From: a bacterium
GTDB lineage: Bacteria > Cyanobacteriota > Vampirovibrionia > Gastranaerophilales > Gastranaerophilaceae
Direction of reading: 5' to 3'
NCBI GenBank assembly: GCA_017471365.1
Contig: JAFUUC010000079.1
Coordinates: 1-44,886 of the forward strand
DNA length: 44,886 bases
Of the stretch, positions 1 through 7,943 are shown one piece after another. The stretch's first letter is position 1. Every line of letters begins with the position of its first letter. The notes beneath the pieces are model-generated. The model saw only the letters and a list, made by a program, of their open reading frames with translations. It had not been told where the DNA came from and did no database searches. The position numbers and the translations under genes are program-made.

Positions 1-336
1 AGTATTGTTGATTCCACCATGCAAATCGAGCATATTCAAGCCTTGAATAAGTTTGGCTTCGGTGACTTTTTTCTGATTGCCGTCGACTTTTTCGTTCACT
101 TTTGCGATCAGTGTTGGCAAAGTCAGTGCTGCGACTACGCCGATAATTGCTAAGGTAATCAGAACCTCTGCGAGTGTAAATGCCGCCTTGCCCCTAACGG
201 GGTTAGCACCCACCTCAATCTTACCTCTCGCAGAAACATTCACCGGATTGTTTGCTCGGCAGAGTCTAGCTAGGGAGGGAAGTAATGCTGTTTTTACTTC
301 ATTTACCTCAGGGGTTGTGTGTGTTGATCTTTTCAT
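1..336 (-). CDS. Type IV prepilin-like protein, copy 1 (3' end cut by window edge)
   Basis: The reading frame starts at ATG 336 after a good Shine-Dalgarno (GAGAGGA) and runs off position 1, giving 112 codons. After an unusually long leader of about 52 residues comes AFTLAEVLITLAIIGVVAAL, the class III prepilin cleavage and hydrophobic N-terminal helix (known family: type IV pilins and type II secretion pseudopilins, processed by a prepilin peptidase at the inner membrane). The rest is nearly identical to the genes at 6714 and 44438. The leader, rich in Ser, Arg and Pro, is far longer than the 5-25 residues normal for the family, so an internal start is possible, but this start has the better ribosome site. 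A divergent XRE regulator begins at 436. The exact role (pilus, secretion or uptake) is unknown. Confidence 0.85.
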   Translation of the reverse strand, partial: MKRSTHTTPEVNEVKTALLPSLARLCRANNPVNVSARGKIEVGANPVRGKAAFTLAEVLITLAIIGVVAALTLPTLIAKVNEKVDGNQKKVTEAKLIQGLNMLDLHGGINNT

Positions 337-380
337 GTTAATTCCTCTCTATTTTAAGTATTTTTGAACAATATAATGTA

Positions 381-429
381 TTCATGAACATTATTTATCA
401 TTTATACGATTTTGTCAATCCCTTAGGAT
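381..429. promoter_or_regulatory. Divergent promoter region between prepilin 1 and XRE gene
   Basis: On the minus strand TTGACA (413-418) with AT-rich -10 candidates around 391-398 would serve the prepilin. An 8-bp palindrome TTCATGAA (381-388) falls near the expected start of that transcript. On the plus strand TAGGAT (424-429) sits exactly 6 nt before the XRE ATG. The palindrome is a candidate operator for the XRE protein; this is inference. Confidence 0.4.
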
Positions 430-435
430 TTAGCT

Positions 436-654
436 ATGAAAGACGACAGGTTACTGAAATTGGGGCAAAAAATACGCTATGAAAGGCTAAAAAGAGGGAT
501 AAGTCAAGAAGATTTGGAAGAAAAATCCGGGGTTTCAAGAAGGGCTATAAGTGAAATTGAACGTGGAAATACAGACATTCGCTATACCAATCTTTATCAG
601 ATTGCACAAGCTTTTGGTTTGAATCTGCACGAACTTTTAAATTTTCAGTTATAA
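436..654 (+). CDS. Small XRE-family HTH regulator
   Basis: A 72-residue protein that is almost entirely one Cro/C1-type helix-turn-helix. Residues about 8-65 fit the family pattern (LGQKIRYERLKRGISQEDLE, then SGVSRRAISEIERG), and it ends with the NLHELLNF helix common in stand-alone XRE proteins. It probably binds DNA as a dimer. It is divergent from the prepilin ending at 336, with 99 bp between them, and is followed after 28 bp by purB. There is no Shine-Dalgarno; a weak -10 (TAGGAT) lies 6 nt before the ATG, so translation may be leaderless. Control of the neighbouring prepilin is inferred from position only. The protein at 32172 has the same architecture. Confidence 0.85.
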   Translation: MKDDRLLKLGQKIRYERLKRGISQEDLEEKSGVSRRAISEIERGNTDIRYTNLYQIAQAFGLNLHELLNFQL

Positions 655-667
655 AAACCAGATTTTA

Positions 668-676
668 TGCTACAAT
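668..676 (+). promoter_or_regulatory. Extended -10 promoter of purB, leaderless layout
   Basis: TGC followed by TACAAT (671-676) forms an extended -10. Exactly 6 nt separate it from the purB ATG at 683, so the transcript should start at or next to the A of the ATG. No Shine-Dalgarno is present. Confidence 0.6.
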
Positions 677-682
677 TTTTGT

Positions 683-1975
683 ATGATCGACAGGTATTCA
701 AGAAAAGAAATGACAGATATTTGGACATTAGAATCCAAATTTGATTATTATTTGCAAGTTGAACTTGCCGTATGTGATGCATACGCTCAATTAGGAACCA
801 TTCCTAAGAATGCTGCTCAAGAAATTAGAAAAAATGCGAAATTTTCTGTGGAACGTATAGACCAAATTGAGCAAGAGGTTAAACACGATGTAATAGCATT
901 TTTAACCTGTGTAAACGAAAATCTCGGGGAATTAGGACGTTACGTTCACGTAGGAATGACAAGTTCGGATGTTATAGATACAGCTTTTGCACTGCAAATC
1001 CAGGACAGTGGAAAAATTATTATTACAGACTTCGATAAAGTAATTTGCACTCTTAAAAATCTTGCAAACAATCACAAAAATACATTATGTATAGGGCGTT
1101 CACACGGTATTCATGCAGAAGTGATGACTTTTGGTGTCAAAATTTGCAATTGGATAGATATTTTAACAAGACAACGTGACAATTTCATTCACGCATTAGA
1201 GCAAATACGTGTGGGTCAAATTTCAGGTCCTGTAGGGACTTATAGTAATATATCGCCGCAAATCGAAGAAATTACTTGTAAAAACCTTGGTTTACGTGCT
1301 GCAAAAATTTCTACACAAATTATTGCACGTGATTATCACGCGTATTTTATGCAATCTTTAGCACTTATTGCCAGTGTAATCGAACAATTAGCAACAGAAA
1401 TTCGACATCTGCAAAGAACCGAAGTATTGGAGTTAGAAGAAGGGTTCGCAAAAGGTCAAAAAGGATCTTCCGCTATGCCACATAAAAAAAATCCTGTATT
1501 GAGCGAGAATCTTTGTGGGCTTGCCCGTGTTGTACGTGCAAATTCTATTGCAGCTCTTGAAAATATACCTCTCTGGCACGAAAGAGATATTTCTCATTCT
1601 TCTGCTGAACGTATTATTTTCCCGGATAGCCTTACTTTAGTTGATTTCATGCTAAATCGTTTTAATAATATTGCTGAAAATATTGTAGTTCATAAAGATA
1701 ATATGCTTAAGCATACAAATGAATTTGGCGGCATAGTTTATTCACAAAAGGTTCTGCTTTCTCTTGTTGCAAAAGGTTTGACACGCGAACAAGCGTATAC
1801 CATAGTTCAAAGAAACGCTCTGGATGCATTCCAAAATCACGGGGATTTCAAGGCAAATCTTTTAAAAGACTCTGAAGTTATGAATCTTTTAAATATGAAC
1901 GAAATTGAACAGATTTTTAACCCTCAAGCTTTTTTAAAAAACATAAATACAATATATGAAAGAGTTTTAGGATAA
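683..1975 (+). CDS. purB: Adenylosuccinate lyase
   Basis: A 430-residue protein of the fumarase/aspartase superfamily. PurB cleaves SAICAR to AICAR and adenylosuccinate to AMP, releasing fumarate, in cytoplasmic purine synthesis. The superfamily signature GSSAMPHKKNP is at about residues 260-270 and carries the mobile catalytic loop. TSSDVID near residue 94 and the GRSHG motif near 145 also match the active-site segments. The length is normal for the short bacterial PurB type. It lies downstream of the XRE gene but has its own extended -10. Its 3' end overlaps the convergent hemW by 9 bp. The assignment is firm. Confidence 0.96.
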   Translation: MIDRYSRKEMTDIWTLESKFDYYLQVELAVCDAYAQLGTIPKNAAQEIRKNAKFSVERIDQIEQEVKHDVIAFLTCVNENLGELGRYVHVGMTSSDVIDTAFALQIQDSGKIIITDFDKVICTLKNLANNHKNTLCIGRSHGIHAEVMTFGVKICNWIDILTRQRDNFIHALEQIRVGQISGPVGTYSNISPQIEEITCKNLGLRAAKISTQIIARDYHAYFMQSLALIASVIEQLATEIRHLQRTEVLELEEGFAKGQKGSSAMPHKKNPVLSENLCGLARVVRANSIAALENIPLWHERDISHSSAERIIFPDSLTLVDFMLNRFNNIAENIVVHKDNMLKHTNEFGGIVYSQKVLLSLVAKGLTREQAYTIVQRNALDAFQNHGDFKANLLKDSEVMNLLNMNEIEQIFNPQAFLKNINTIYERVLG

Positions 1976-3049
1976 AAATTCAGCCAAAATGGTATTGCTC
2001 ACAAGTACACCACGCGAAGTTAATGTGTAGCCACGTTTTGTACGCGTTAGAAAAGTTGCATACTTCTTCAAGATTGTTTTGTAGCGTTGCTCAAAATCTA
2101 TACCATATTTTTTGTTAATAAATTCGATATCTATTCCACTCATTCGGCGAAAGCCAAGAAAAATTTCTTCTTCCAATCTTTCCTGCTCAGTTTCAACATG
2201 AAATTGTATCGGTTCAAGCGGGTTATTAATGTAGTCCTGAATGTTTTCCTTATTACTATAGCGAACTCCGTTTTTATACCCGTGAGCAGCTACCCCAAAA
2301 CCGTAATATTCATTGTTATTCCAATAGTTCAAGTTATGGCGTGAATTATAACCTGCTAAAGAAAAATTACTTATTTCATAATGTTCAAAGCCAAATTTTG
2401 TTAAAAATTCTACTGCACCAAGATACATATCCGCTTGCTTATCCTCATCAGGTAAATTTTGTGGTTTGTGTGATGCAAAATAGCAACCATCCTCAATTGT
2501 TAAGCCATACAAAGAAATATGCTGGATACCTAAATCAATCCCCCGCCTCAAATCATCATAAAACATTTGTTCAGTTTGATCCGGTAATCCATATATAAAA
2601 TCAAGACTTATATTATCAAATCCCACACTTTGAGCTATTTTTACTGTCTTGAAAATCTGTGCTGAATTATGCCTACGATTAATTTTTTTGAGAATATCAT
2701 CATTAAAAGTTTGACATCCAAAACTTAAACGATTTAAGCCTAAAGAGTTTAAGTTTGCTAAAAAATCTTCGTTTATATCATCAGGATTACATTCAACCGT
2801 CACTTCCGCATTATTATCCAAATTAAAATGTTTTATTAAACGTTCAAAATCGCGAACTTTTAGTAACGATGGAGTTCCACCACCAAAATACAATGTTTTT
2901 AGAATTTCTCCATCATAATTGGATTTTATCTCTGTTTCTAACGCTTCCAAATATTTGTCTTTTAATTCTAACCTGTCAAAAGATACAAACGAACAATAAT
3001 GACACTTTGATTTACAGAATGGAATATGAATGTAAACGCTTGACGGCAT
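1967..3049 (-). CDS. hemW: HemW-like radical SAM protein (heme chaperone type)
   Basis: A 360-residue protein beginning VYIHIPFCKSKCHYCSF, which supplies the radical SAM Cys-x3-Cys-x2-Cys cluster ligands near residues 12-19. A phenylalanine stands where true oxygen-independent coproporphyrinogen oxidases (HemN) have a fourth cysteine, and the protein is shorter than HemN. Both points favour HemW, the family known to bind and transfer heme. YFGGGTPS and the SAM-binding ECNPD region follow, and there is a C-terminal winged-helix HemN_C-like segment. It is divergent from mutS2 with 38 bp between the starts, and convergent with purB. A near-consensus promoter ends 6 nt before the ATG. Confidence 0.92.
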   Translation of the reverse strand: MPSSVYIHIPFCKSKCHYCSFVSFDRLELKDKYLEALETEIKSNYDGEILKTLYFGGGTPSLLKVRDFERLIKHFNLDNNAEVTVECNPDDINEDFLANLNSLGLNRLSFGCQTFNDDILKKINRRHNSAQIFKTVKIAQSVGFDNISLDFIYGLPDQTEQMFYDDLRRGIDLGIQHISLYGLTIEDGCYFASHKPQNLPDEDKQADMYLGAVEFLTKFGFEHYEISNFSLAGYNSRHNLNYWNNNEYYGFGVAAHGYKNGVRYSNKENIQDYINNPLEPIQFHVETEQERLEEEIFLGFRRMSGIDIEFINKKYGIDFEQRYKTILKKYATFLTRTKRGYTLTSRGVLVSNTILAEFLS

Positions 3050-3055
3050 AAACTC

Positions 3056-3084
3056 ATTATATATATTTTCATGATAAAATTCAA
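3056..3084 (-). promoter_or_regulatory. Sigma70-type promoter of hemW, TATAAT-N6-ATG
   Basis: TTGAAT (3079-3084), a 17-nt spacer, then TATAAT (3056-3061), then exactly 6 nt (GAGTTT) and the hemW ATG. No Shine-Dalgarno is present, so the mRNA is predicted to start at the ATG. The -35 overlaps the -10 of divergent mutS2. Confidence 0.7.
3072..3080 (+). promoter_or_regulatory. Extended -10 of mutS2, near-leaderless
   Basis: TGA followed by TAAAAT (3075-3080) is an extended -10 lying 7 nt before the mutS2 ATG at 3088. There is no Shine-Dalgarno. It shares DNA with the divergent hemW -35, so the two promoters probably compete. Confidence 0.55.
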
Positions 3085-3087
3085 ACT

Positions 3088-5460
3088 ATGGATATCGTGT
3101 TTAAAACTTACAATTCACTGGAATTTGATAAAATAAAAGAAGAACTTTCCAAATATGCAAAATTTGAACAGAGCCAAAAACTATGTCTACAACTTTTACC
3201 ATCAGATAACTCAACGAAAATTAAACAACAAATAGAATTTACACGTGAAGCAAAAAAAATTCTTGACTATGCAAAAGATACCCCTACAGATTTCATAGCT
3301 GATACCCAAAAAATTCAAATGGCAAGTGCCTTATCATATCTTACAGAACAAGAACTTGTCGATATTGCAAAAACAATGCGTTCTTCAAGACTTTTAAAAA
3401 AATTTATTACCGAAAATTCAGAAGACACTTTTATTTTAAAAGAAAAAGTCCAATGTTTAATTTCTAATAAAGATCTTGAAGACAAAATTTTTTCAACATT
3501 TGATGATAATTTAAACATAAAACAAAATGCGACATCAGAGTTAAAAAGCCTTTATTCTTCTTTAAAAGATACTGAACAAAATTTACGTGACAGTGTCAAT
3601 AGTTTATTAAATAATCCTGAATTTTCCAAATATCTTCAAGATAATATTTACACTCAGCGTGAAAATAGAATTGTTTTTCAGGTTATTGCTTCCAACAAAA
3701 CAAAAGTCCCGGGGATTGTTCACGACGTATCAGCTTCGTCCAAAACTTTCTACATTGAACCTGCCCAAATTGTGCCGATAAATAATAAAATCAGGGAGAT
3801 TAAAGCAAAAATTCACCAAGAATGTATAAAAATTCTTGTGGGACTAACAAACCTGATAAAAGAACATATTAACGAAATAGTAAAAAGTGAAAAAATTATG
3901 GTCGAGATAGATTTCCACTTTGCAAAAGCAAGATACGCCGTGAAACTTCAAGCCCGGGAACCGGAAATAATCGAGGAAAAATATGTTTATTTTGAAAATA
4001 TGAAACACCCACTTTTAATTTCAAAAGGAATTAATGTTGTAGCGAATAATTTTGAAATCGGAGGTGAAAAATATCATTCGGTAATTATTACCGGTTCAAA
4101 CACCGGTGGTAAAACAGTTACCTTAAAAACTATCGGTCTATTCATCCTAATGGCAAAGTCCGGGATATTTTTACCTTGTACCTACGCAAAGTTGTATCCA
4201 TTTAAACATGTTTTTGCAGATATTGGGGATTCACAAAGTATACAAGAAAATCTTTCAACATTTTCGTCTCATATAACAAATATAATTGAAATTTTAAAAA
4301 ACAGTGATGAAGATTCATTTGTACTTTTGGATGAAATTTGTGCCGGAACAGATCCTTCAGAAGGTGCATTACTAGCTCAGGGAATTTTGCAAAAATTATC
4401 TCAAAAAAGAGTAAATAATGTTGTTACAACTCATTATGGCGAATTAAAAGCACTTGAATATTCAAACAGTTTTTTCAAAAATGCTTCAGTCGAATTTAAC
4501 ACCGAAACACTCCAACCAACCTACAAACTTTTGATCGGTATACCGGGTTTAAGTAATGCTATTTCTATTGCCGCAAACCTTGGACTTGATCGAGATATTG
4601 TTGAAAAAGCCAAAACAACCCTTTTAACAATAAAAGATCCTTCGAGTGCCGTGGTTGAAAAATTGCAAGAAACACAGCAAAAACTTTCTAAAAATTTGGA
4701 AAAAGCACAAGAATTAAAAGAAACTTCGCTCTCTATTAAAGAAGAATACGAAGAAAATCTTAATCAAATTAAAAAAGATAAAAAGAAAACAATAAAAAAT
4801 ATTAAAAACAAATTTGATGCTGAAATTATGAGTGCAAGGGCTGAAATTAAAGAAATTTTGGATGAACTTCGTCGTGAAAAATCAGAAAAAATTGCCCGCC
4901 GTGCATACTCAAGATTAGCAAAACTAGAGCAAAAATTTCGTGATGACGTCGACGCCGTTTCCGATAAAGAAAAATATCTTGAAATTGATTGGACTAAAGT
5001 TCAAATCGGCGACAATGTAATGCTAAAACATCTCAACCAAAAAGTTTCAATAGTTTCTCTGCCGGATAAAAAGAAAAAACTAACAGTTGAAATGGGTAAT
5101 GTAAAAATGCAAGTAAAACAAGATGAATTGGCAGTTTTAAATGAAAATTATAAAGAACCGTCAAAAGTCAAAATTCCTACTTCATCATTTAGCAAATTTG
5201 AATTAAAAAGATATAATATGTCACAAACTCTCGACCTTCGAGGATATAGAATGGAAGAAGCACTGGATGAAGTGGAAAATTACCTTGATCAAGCCAGTCT
5301 TGCTAATTTGACACCTGTCTATATAATTCACGGACACGGAACAGGAGTACTTAAACAAGCTGTAAGAGATTATTTGGCAAACTCTCCTTATGTTGCAAAA
5401 TTTCGTCCGGGAAATGAAAATGAAGGCGGCGATGGAGTTTGCGTTGTCGATATAAGGTAA
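3088..5460 (+). CDS. mutS2: Endonuclease MutS2
   Basis: A 790-residue protein of normal MutS2 length. An N-terminal helical clamp region is followed by the MutS-type ABC ATPase with Walker A GSNTGGKT at about residues 336-343 and Walker B LLDEICAGTDPSEGA near 412-426. A long charged coiled coil covers about 520-640. The C-terminal Smr nuclease domain carries LDLRGYR near 715 and the HGHGTG motif near 747. Known MutS2 proteins act on branched DNA or on collided ribosomes rather than in classical mismatch repair; both Smr motifs are intact here. It is divergent from hemW and is followed by a 16-bp hairpin terminator. Confidence 0.96.
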   Translation: MDIVFKTYNSLEFDKIKEELSKYAKFEQSQKLCLQLLPSDNSTKIKQQIEFTREAKKILDYAKDTPTDFIADTQKIQMASALSYLTEQELVDIAKTMRSSRLLKKFITENSEDTFILKEKVQCLISNKDLEDKIFSTFDDNLNIKQNATSELKSLYSSLKDTEQNLRDSVNSLLNNPEFSKYLQDNIYTQRENRIVFQVIASNKTKVPGIVHDVSASSKTFYIEPAQIVPINNKIREIKAKIHQECIKILVGLTNLIKEHINEIVKSEKIMVEIDFHFAKARYAVKLQAREPEIIEEKYVYFENMKHPLLISKGINVVANNFEIGGEKYHSVIITGSNTGGKTVTLKTIGLFILMAKSGIFLPCTYAKLYPFKHVFADIGDSQSIQENLSTFSSHITNIIEILKNSDEDSFVLLDEICAGTDPSEGALLAQGILQKLSQKRVNNVVTTHYGELKALEYSNSFFKNASVEFNTETLQPTYKLLIGIPGLSNAISIAANLGLDRDIVEKAKTTLLTIKDPSSAVVEKLQETQQKLSKNLEKAQELKETSLSIKEEYEENLNQIKKDKKKTIKNIKNKFDAEIMSARAEIKEILDELRREKSEKIARRAYSRLAKLEQKFRDDVDAVSDKEKYLEIDWTKVQIGDNVMLKHLNQKVSIVSLPDKKKKLTVEMGNVKMQVKQDELAVLNENYKEPSKVKIPTSSFSKFELKRYNMSQTLDLRGYRMEEALDEVENYLDQASLANLTPVYIIHGHGTGVLKQAVRDYLANSPYVAKFRPGNENEGGDGVCVVDIR

Positions 5461-5464
5461 AAGA

Positions 5465-5510
5465 AAGGCGGCGAAACGATTTCATCGTTTCGCCGCCTTA
5501 ACAACTTTTT
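5465..5510. terminator. Strong bidirectional hairpin terminator
   Basis: A perfect 16-bp inverted repeat (5465-5480 pairs with 5484-5499) with a 3-nt loop separates the convergent mutS2 and lytic transglycosylase genes. T-rich DNA follows on the plus side. It is GC-rich compared with its surroundings. Confidence 0.85.
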
Positions 5511-5514
5511 AAAA

Positions 5515-6171
5515 TTAAATCGCAACTGATTGAGATTTTAATTCTACTTCAACAGGATCGCCCTTCATAATTTCCACATTAAGCTTTCTGGATTGTTCAA
5601 TTTTTGCAACCGGTAATGGAGCAAGCTTTGATGTAGGAGTCGCAGCAACCATATCAGCATTTACCTTTGAAGGTGTTTTATTAACCATTTGCTTTTTGTA
5701 AGCCAAAACAGCAGGATCAGTATGAGCCTTCAAATAGTGATAATCAGCCATAATCTTGCTGACAAATCTTCTTGTTTCGCTGAACGGAGGAATAGCCTTG
5801 TATTTTTTTACATTAGCCGGTCCTGCATTATACGCGGCAAGAGCAAGTTCCATAGAGCCAAACATCTTATACATAGATTTGTAATACATAATTCCACCTT
5901 TGATATTGTCATCAAGGGAATAAGGATTCAAACCCATTCTGCGAGCAGTTGAAGGCATAAGTTGAAAGACACCCACAGCACCGTGTGAACTTCTTGCTTC
6001 GTGTCTGTAACCTGATTCTGTTTTAGCAATACTTAAAGTAATAGCCGGATCGACTCCCATTTCGATAGAATGTTTTACTATCGCTGCCTTCACTGTGTTG
6101 ACATTGGCTGCCTGCACGGGTGCAAATAACATTAGCACTAATGCAATAGTGAATAGTAATAATTTTTTCAA
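5515..6171 (-). CDS. Secreted lytic transglycosylase (SLT domain)
   Basis: A 218-residue protein with a signal peptide (basic start, hydrophobic core, VQAA cleavage site near residue 22). The soluble lytic transglycosylase fold follows, with catalytic Glu52 in AKTESGY, then GVFQLMPSTA, and ALAAYNAGP. Members cleave peptidoglycan between MurNAc and GlcNAc in the periplasm. The last 65 residues are low complexity and unassigned. Translation appears to start at TTG 6171, 8 nt after AGAGGA, because no ATG precedes the signal peptide in frame. The gene is single, converging on mutS2. It could serve wall remodelling or insertion of a flagellar or secretion machine. Confidence 0.92.
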   Translation of the reverse strand: MKKLLLFTIALVLMLFAPVQAANVNTVKAAIVKHSIEMGVDPAITLSIAKTESGYRHEARSSHGAVGVFQLMPSTARRMGLNPYSLDDNIKGGIMYYKSMYKMFGSMELALAAYNAGPANVKKYKAIPPFSETRRFVSKIMADYHYLKAHTDPAVLAYKKQMVNKTPSKVNADMVAATPTSKLAPLPVAKIEQSRKLNVEIMKGDPVEVELKSQSVAI

Positions 6172-6423
6172 AATGTAATCCTCTAGTTGTAAATTGAAAA
6201 ATCTTCAGAAACTACTTTTGCACACTTAATTTAATAAGTTTTCGTCCCTTCAGACCTGTTTGATAAAACTATTATATTACAAAAATTTAAAATTTCAAGT
6301 CCCAAGGTAAAATTGGGTTCAGGCGTAATAGCGGAAATCGGCATTATATAAGAGTTTTAGTTGCTTAACATTTAGTGTAAAATATACGATAATTTTGTCA
6401 AGATTTATTGGTTGTATAAAAAA

Positions 6424-6582
6424 TTATTTTGAATCTTCATGGTTTTTTGTAATTTTAACAGTATCATTTTCCACTTTAACTTCTAACAAGTCCTTTTCAG
6501 GATCAACATCAATTAATTCTAAAAGTGTTTTCGGCATAAATAACGCCCAACCACTGCCTGAACGTGACAATTTCTTTTTCAC
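6424..6582 (-). CDS. Small AbrB/SpoVT-type DNA-binding protein
   Basis: A 52-residue frame starting at GTG 6582, preceded by GGAGA at a good distance and ending at TAA 6424. The sequence (KKKLSRSGSGWALFMPKTLL, then VDPEKDLLEVKVENDTVKI) fits the AbrB/MazE swapped-hairpin DNA-binding fold: a short basic strand, a P-K turn, then alternating hydrophobic strands. It is too short for most gene finders. It is divergent from the prepilin at 6714, and a 10-bp inverted repeat lies between them. It may be an antitoxin-like or autoregulatory protein, but no toxin gene is adjacent. Control of the prepilin is inference. Confidence 0.75.
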   Translation of the reverse strand: MKKKLSRSGSGWALFMPKTLLELIDVDPEKDLLEVKVENDTVKITKNHEDSK

Positions 6583-6618
6583 TATATTATTTCTCCATGA
6601 TTATGTATATACAAACAC

Positions 6619-6667
6619 TTTACAAAATCATGAAATTATATTATACTTACATTATATAAGTATAATA
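6619..6667 (+). promoter_or_regulatory. Prepilin 2 promoter overlapped by a 10-bp inverted repeat
   Basis: TTTACA (6619-6624), 17 nt, then TATACT (6642-6647) is a good promoter towards the prepilin. A perfect inverted repeat, TATTATACTT (6639-6648) and AAGTATAATA (6658-6667), covers the -10 and the expected start point. It is a candidate operator for the divergent AbrB-like protein. Confidence 0.55.
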
Positions 6668-6713
6668 TAATTATAATTAAACCATATTATCATTACAAAA
6701 GAAAGGAATTAAA

Positions 6714-7943
6714 ATGAACAGACAAAGATTGAGCAGCAAATGTAAGATGAGTACCATCTCCGATATGGGCAAACACACCAGCACGGGTACATTCCCCACA
6801 CCACTTGTGGGAGAGGGGTTAGGGGTGAGGGGTGCTACGCACACAAACATGCCACCATTGGTAGCTAAAGCAGCCTTCACATTGGCAGAAGTTTTAATCA
6901 CCCTTGCAATCATCGGCGTAGTCGCAGCACTGACTCTGCCAACACTGATCGCAAAAGTGAACGAAAAAGTAGACGGCAATCAGAAAAAAGTCACCGAAGC
7001 TAAGCTTATTCAAGGCTTGAATATGCTAGACTTGCATGGCGGAATAAACAATACTTATTCATCTACCGCTGAATTTGCAGAAGAATTAAGCAAATACATG
7101 AAGATCACAAAGATCTGCGACGGTACTTCAACTCAGTTTAGAGAATGTATTCCATATAGTGAAATAATATACAACAACGGAACGGAAGATAAAACTGTTG
7201 AAATTACGAAATTGAACACAACTGATTCTTTAGGTTTGGGAACAGTAACTGATGAACAAGAATTTATGGCACCTGTTGCAATGGTATTAGCAGACGGAAC
7301 GCCTATGTTTCTTACTTATAATAAGAAATGTATTTCAGATCCTGATAGTATAAAATCTGATAACAAAAAGATACACTCATGCGTAGACGGATTGTATGAC
7401 TTAAATGGCAGCCGCATGCCAAATAGAGTGGGAAAAGATTTGACGGCAATGAACAAAGCTTCAATCAACATTTCAGAAGGTCCTGCTGTCTTAGCAACTG
7501 TCGGGGATTATAAAATAATTAAACAGGCTGACACACCACCAAGAATGGATTGTTCGGCTTACTTAGGAAACTCAAAGTATCCTGAGATTAAAAGCTGTAC
7601 ATCTAGTGGAGAAAATGACTATTGGGTAGGTGCAGTAGTAACATGTAGAGACATGGGTGGTCATCTACCAAGCATGGAAGAATTAGCTAATATTGCCAAA
7701 TTGATCTATCCGGATAATGCAAATTCTATTAGTGATTATTCAGATAGAACATGGGTGGATAATTATAATATAGATGTTCTCACAGATTTAAAGACTGATT
7801 TCCCTTTCCAATTGTTGTCATCAGCAGAGGTTACTCCACGGACTCAATATGCATGGTTCAGGAGTTTTAACACTTATGCAACAGAGAAAAGCGAGGGACT
7901 TAGAACATCAGCTACTAATAAGATGATTTGTCTAGCCAATTAA
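6714..7943 (+). CDS. Large type IV prepilin-like protein, copy 2
   Basis: A 409-residue protein started at ATG 6714 after AAAGGAATTAAA. A leader of about 46 residues precedes AFTLAEVLITLAIIGVVAAL, the prepilin cleavage and membrane helix. The following 80 residues match copies 1 and 3 almost exactly. The C-terminal 300 residues are specific to this gene. They hold paired cysteines and a CRDMGGHLPSMEEL segment like that in DUF1566/Lcl-type surface domains. The leader contains a T-rich, G-rich insert read as TPLVGEGLGVRG, a dispersed repeat found in many bacterial genomes. The gene converges on dxr with a 12-bp overlap. It is probably a surface or periplasmic pilin-like adhesin; the ligand is unknown. 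Confidence 0.88.
   Translation: MNRQRLSSKCKMSTISDMGKHTSTGTFPTPLVGEGLGVRGATHTNMPPLVAKAAFTLAEVLITLAIIGVVAALTLPTLIAKVNEKVDGNQKKVTEAKLIQGLNMLDLHGGINNTYSSTAEFAEELSKYMKITKICDGTSTQFRECIPYSEIIYNNGTEDKTVEITKLNTTDSLGLGTVTDEQEFMAPVAMVLADGTPMFLTYNKKCISDPDSIKSDNKKIHSCVDGLYDLNGSRMPNRVGKDLTAMNKASINISEGPAVLATVGDYKIIKQADTPPRMDCSAYLGNSKYPEIKSCTSSGENDYWVGAVVTCRDMGGHLPSMEELANIAKLIYPDNANSISDYSDRTWVDNYNIDVLTDLKTDFPFQLLSSAEVTPRTQYAWFRSFNTYATEKSEGLRTSATNKMICLAN
6791..6833. repeat. GC-rich repeat element inside the prepilin 2 leader
   Basis: A C-rich then G-rich block with a small inverted repeat (6795-6800 with 6806-6811) stays in frame in the leader. On the minus strand it reads LTPNPSPTSG, a known widespread translated repeat. 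It differs sharply in base content from flanking DNA. Confidence 0.55.

Noticed and set aside
77-367. Plus-strand frame of 96 residues opposite prepilin 1, and a similar minus-strand frame at 6677-6979 opposite prepilin 2.
   Set aside because: Both are mirror images of the conserved prepilin coding strand, which explains their similarity to one another; no ribosome site.
6424-6582. AbrB-like protein as antitoxin of a toxin-antitoxin pair.
   Set aside because: No toxin-like gene lies next to it; the neighbours are a transglycosylase and a prepilin.
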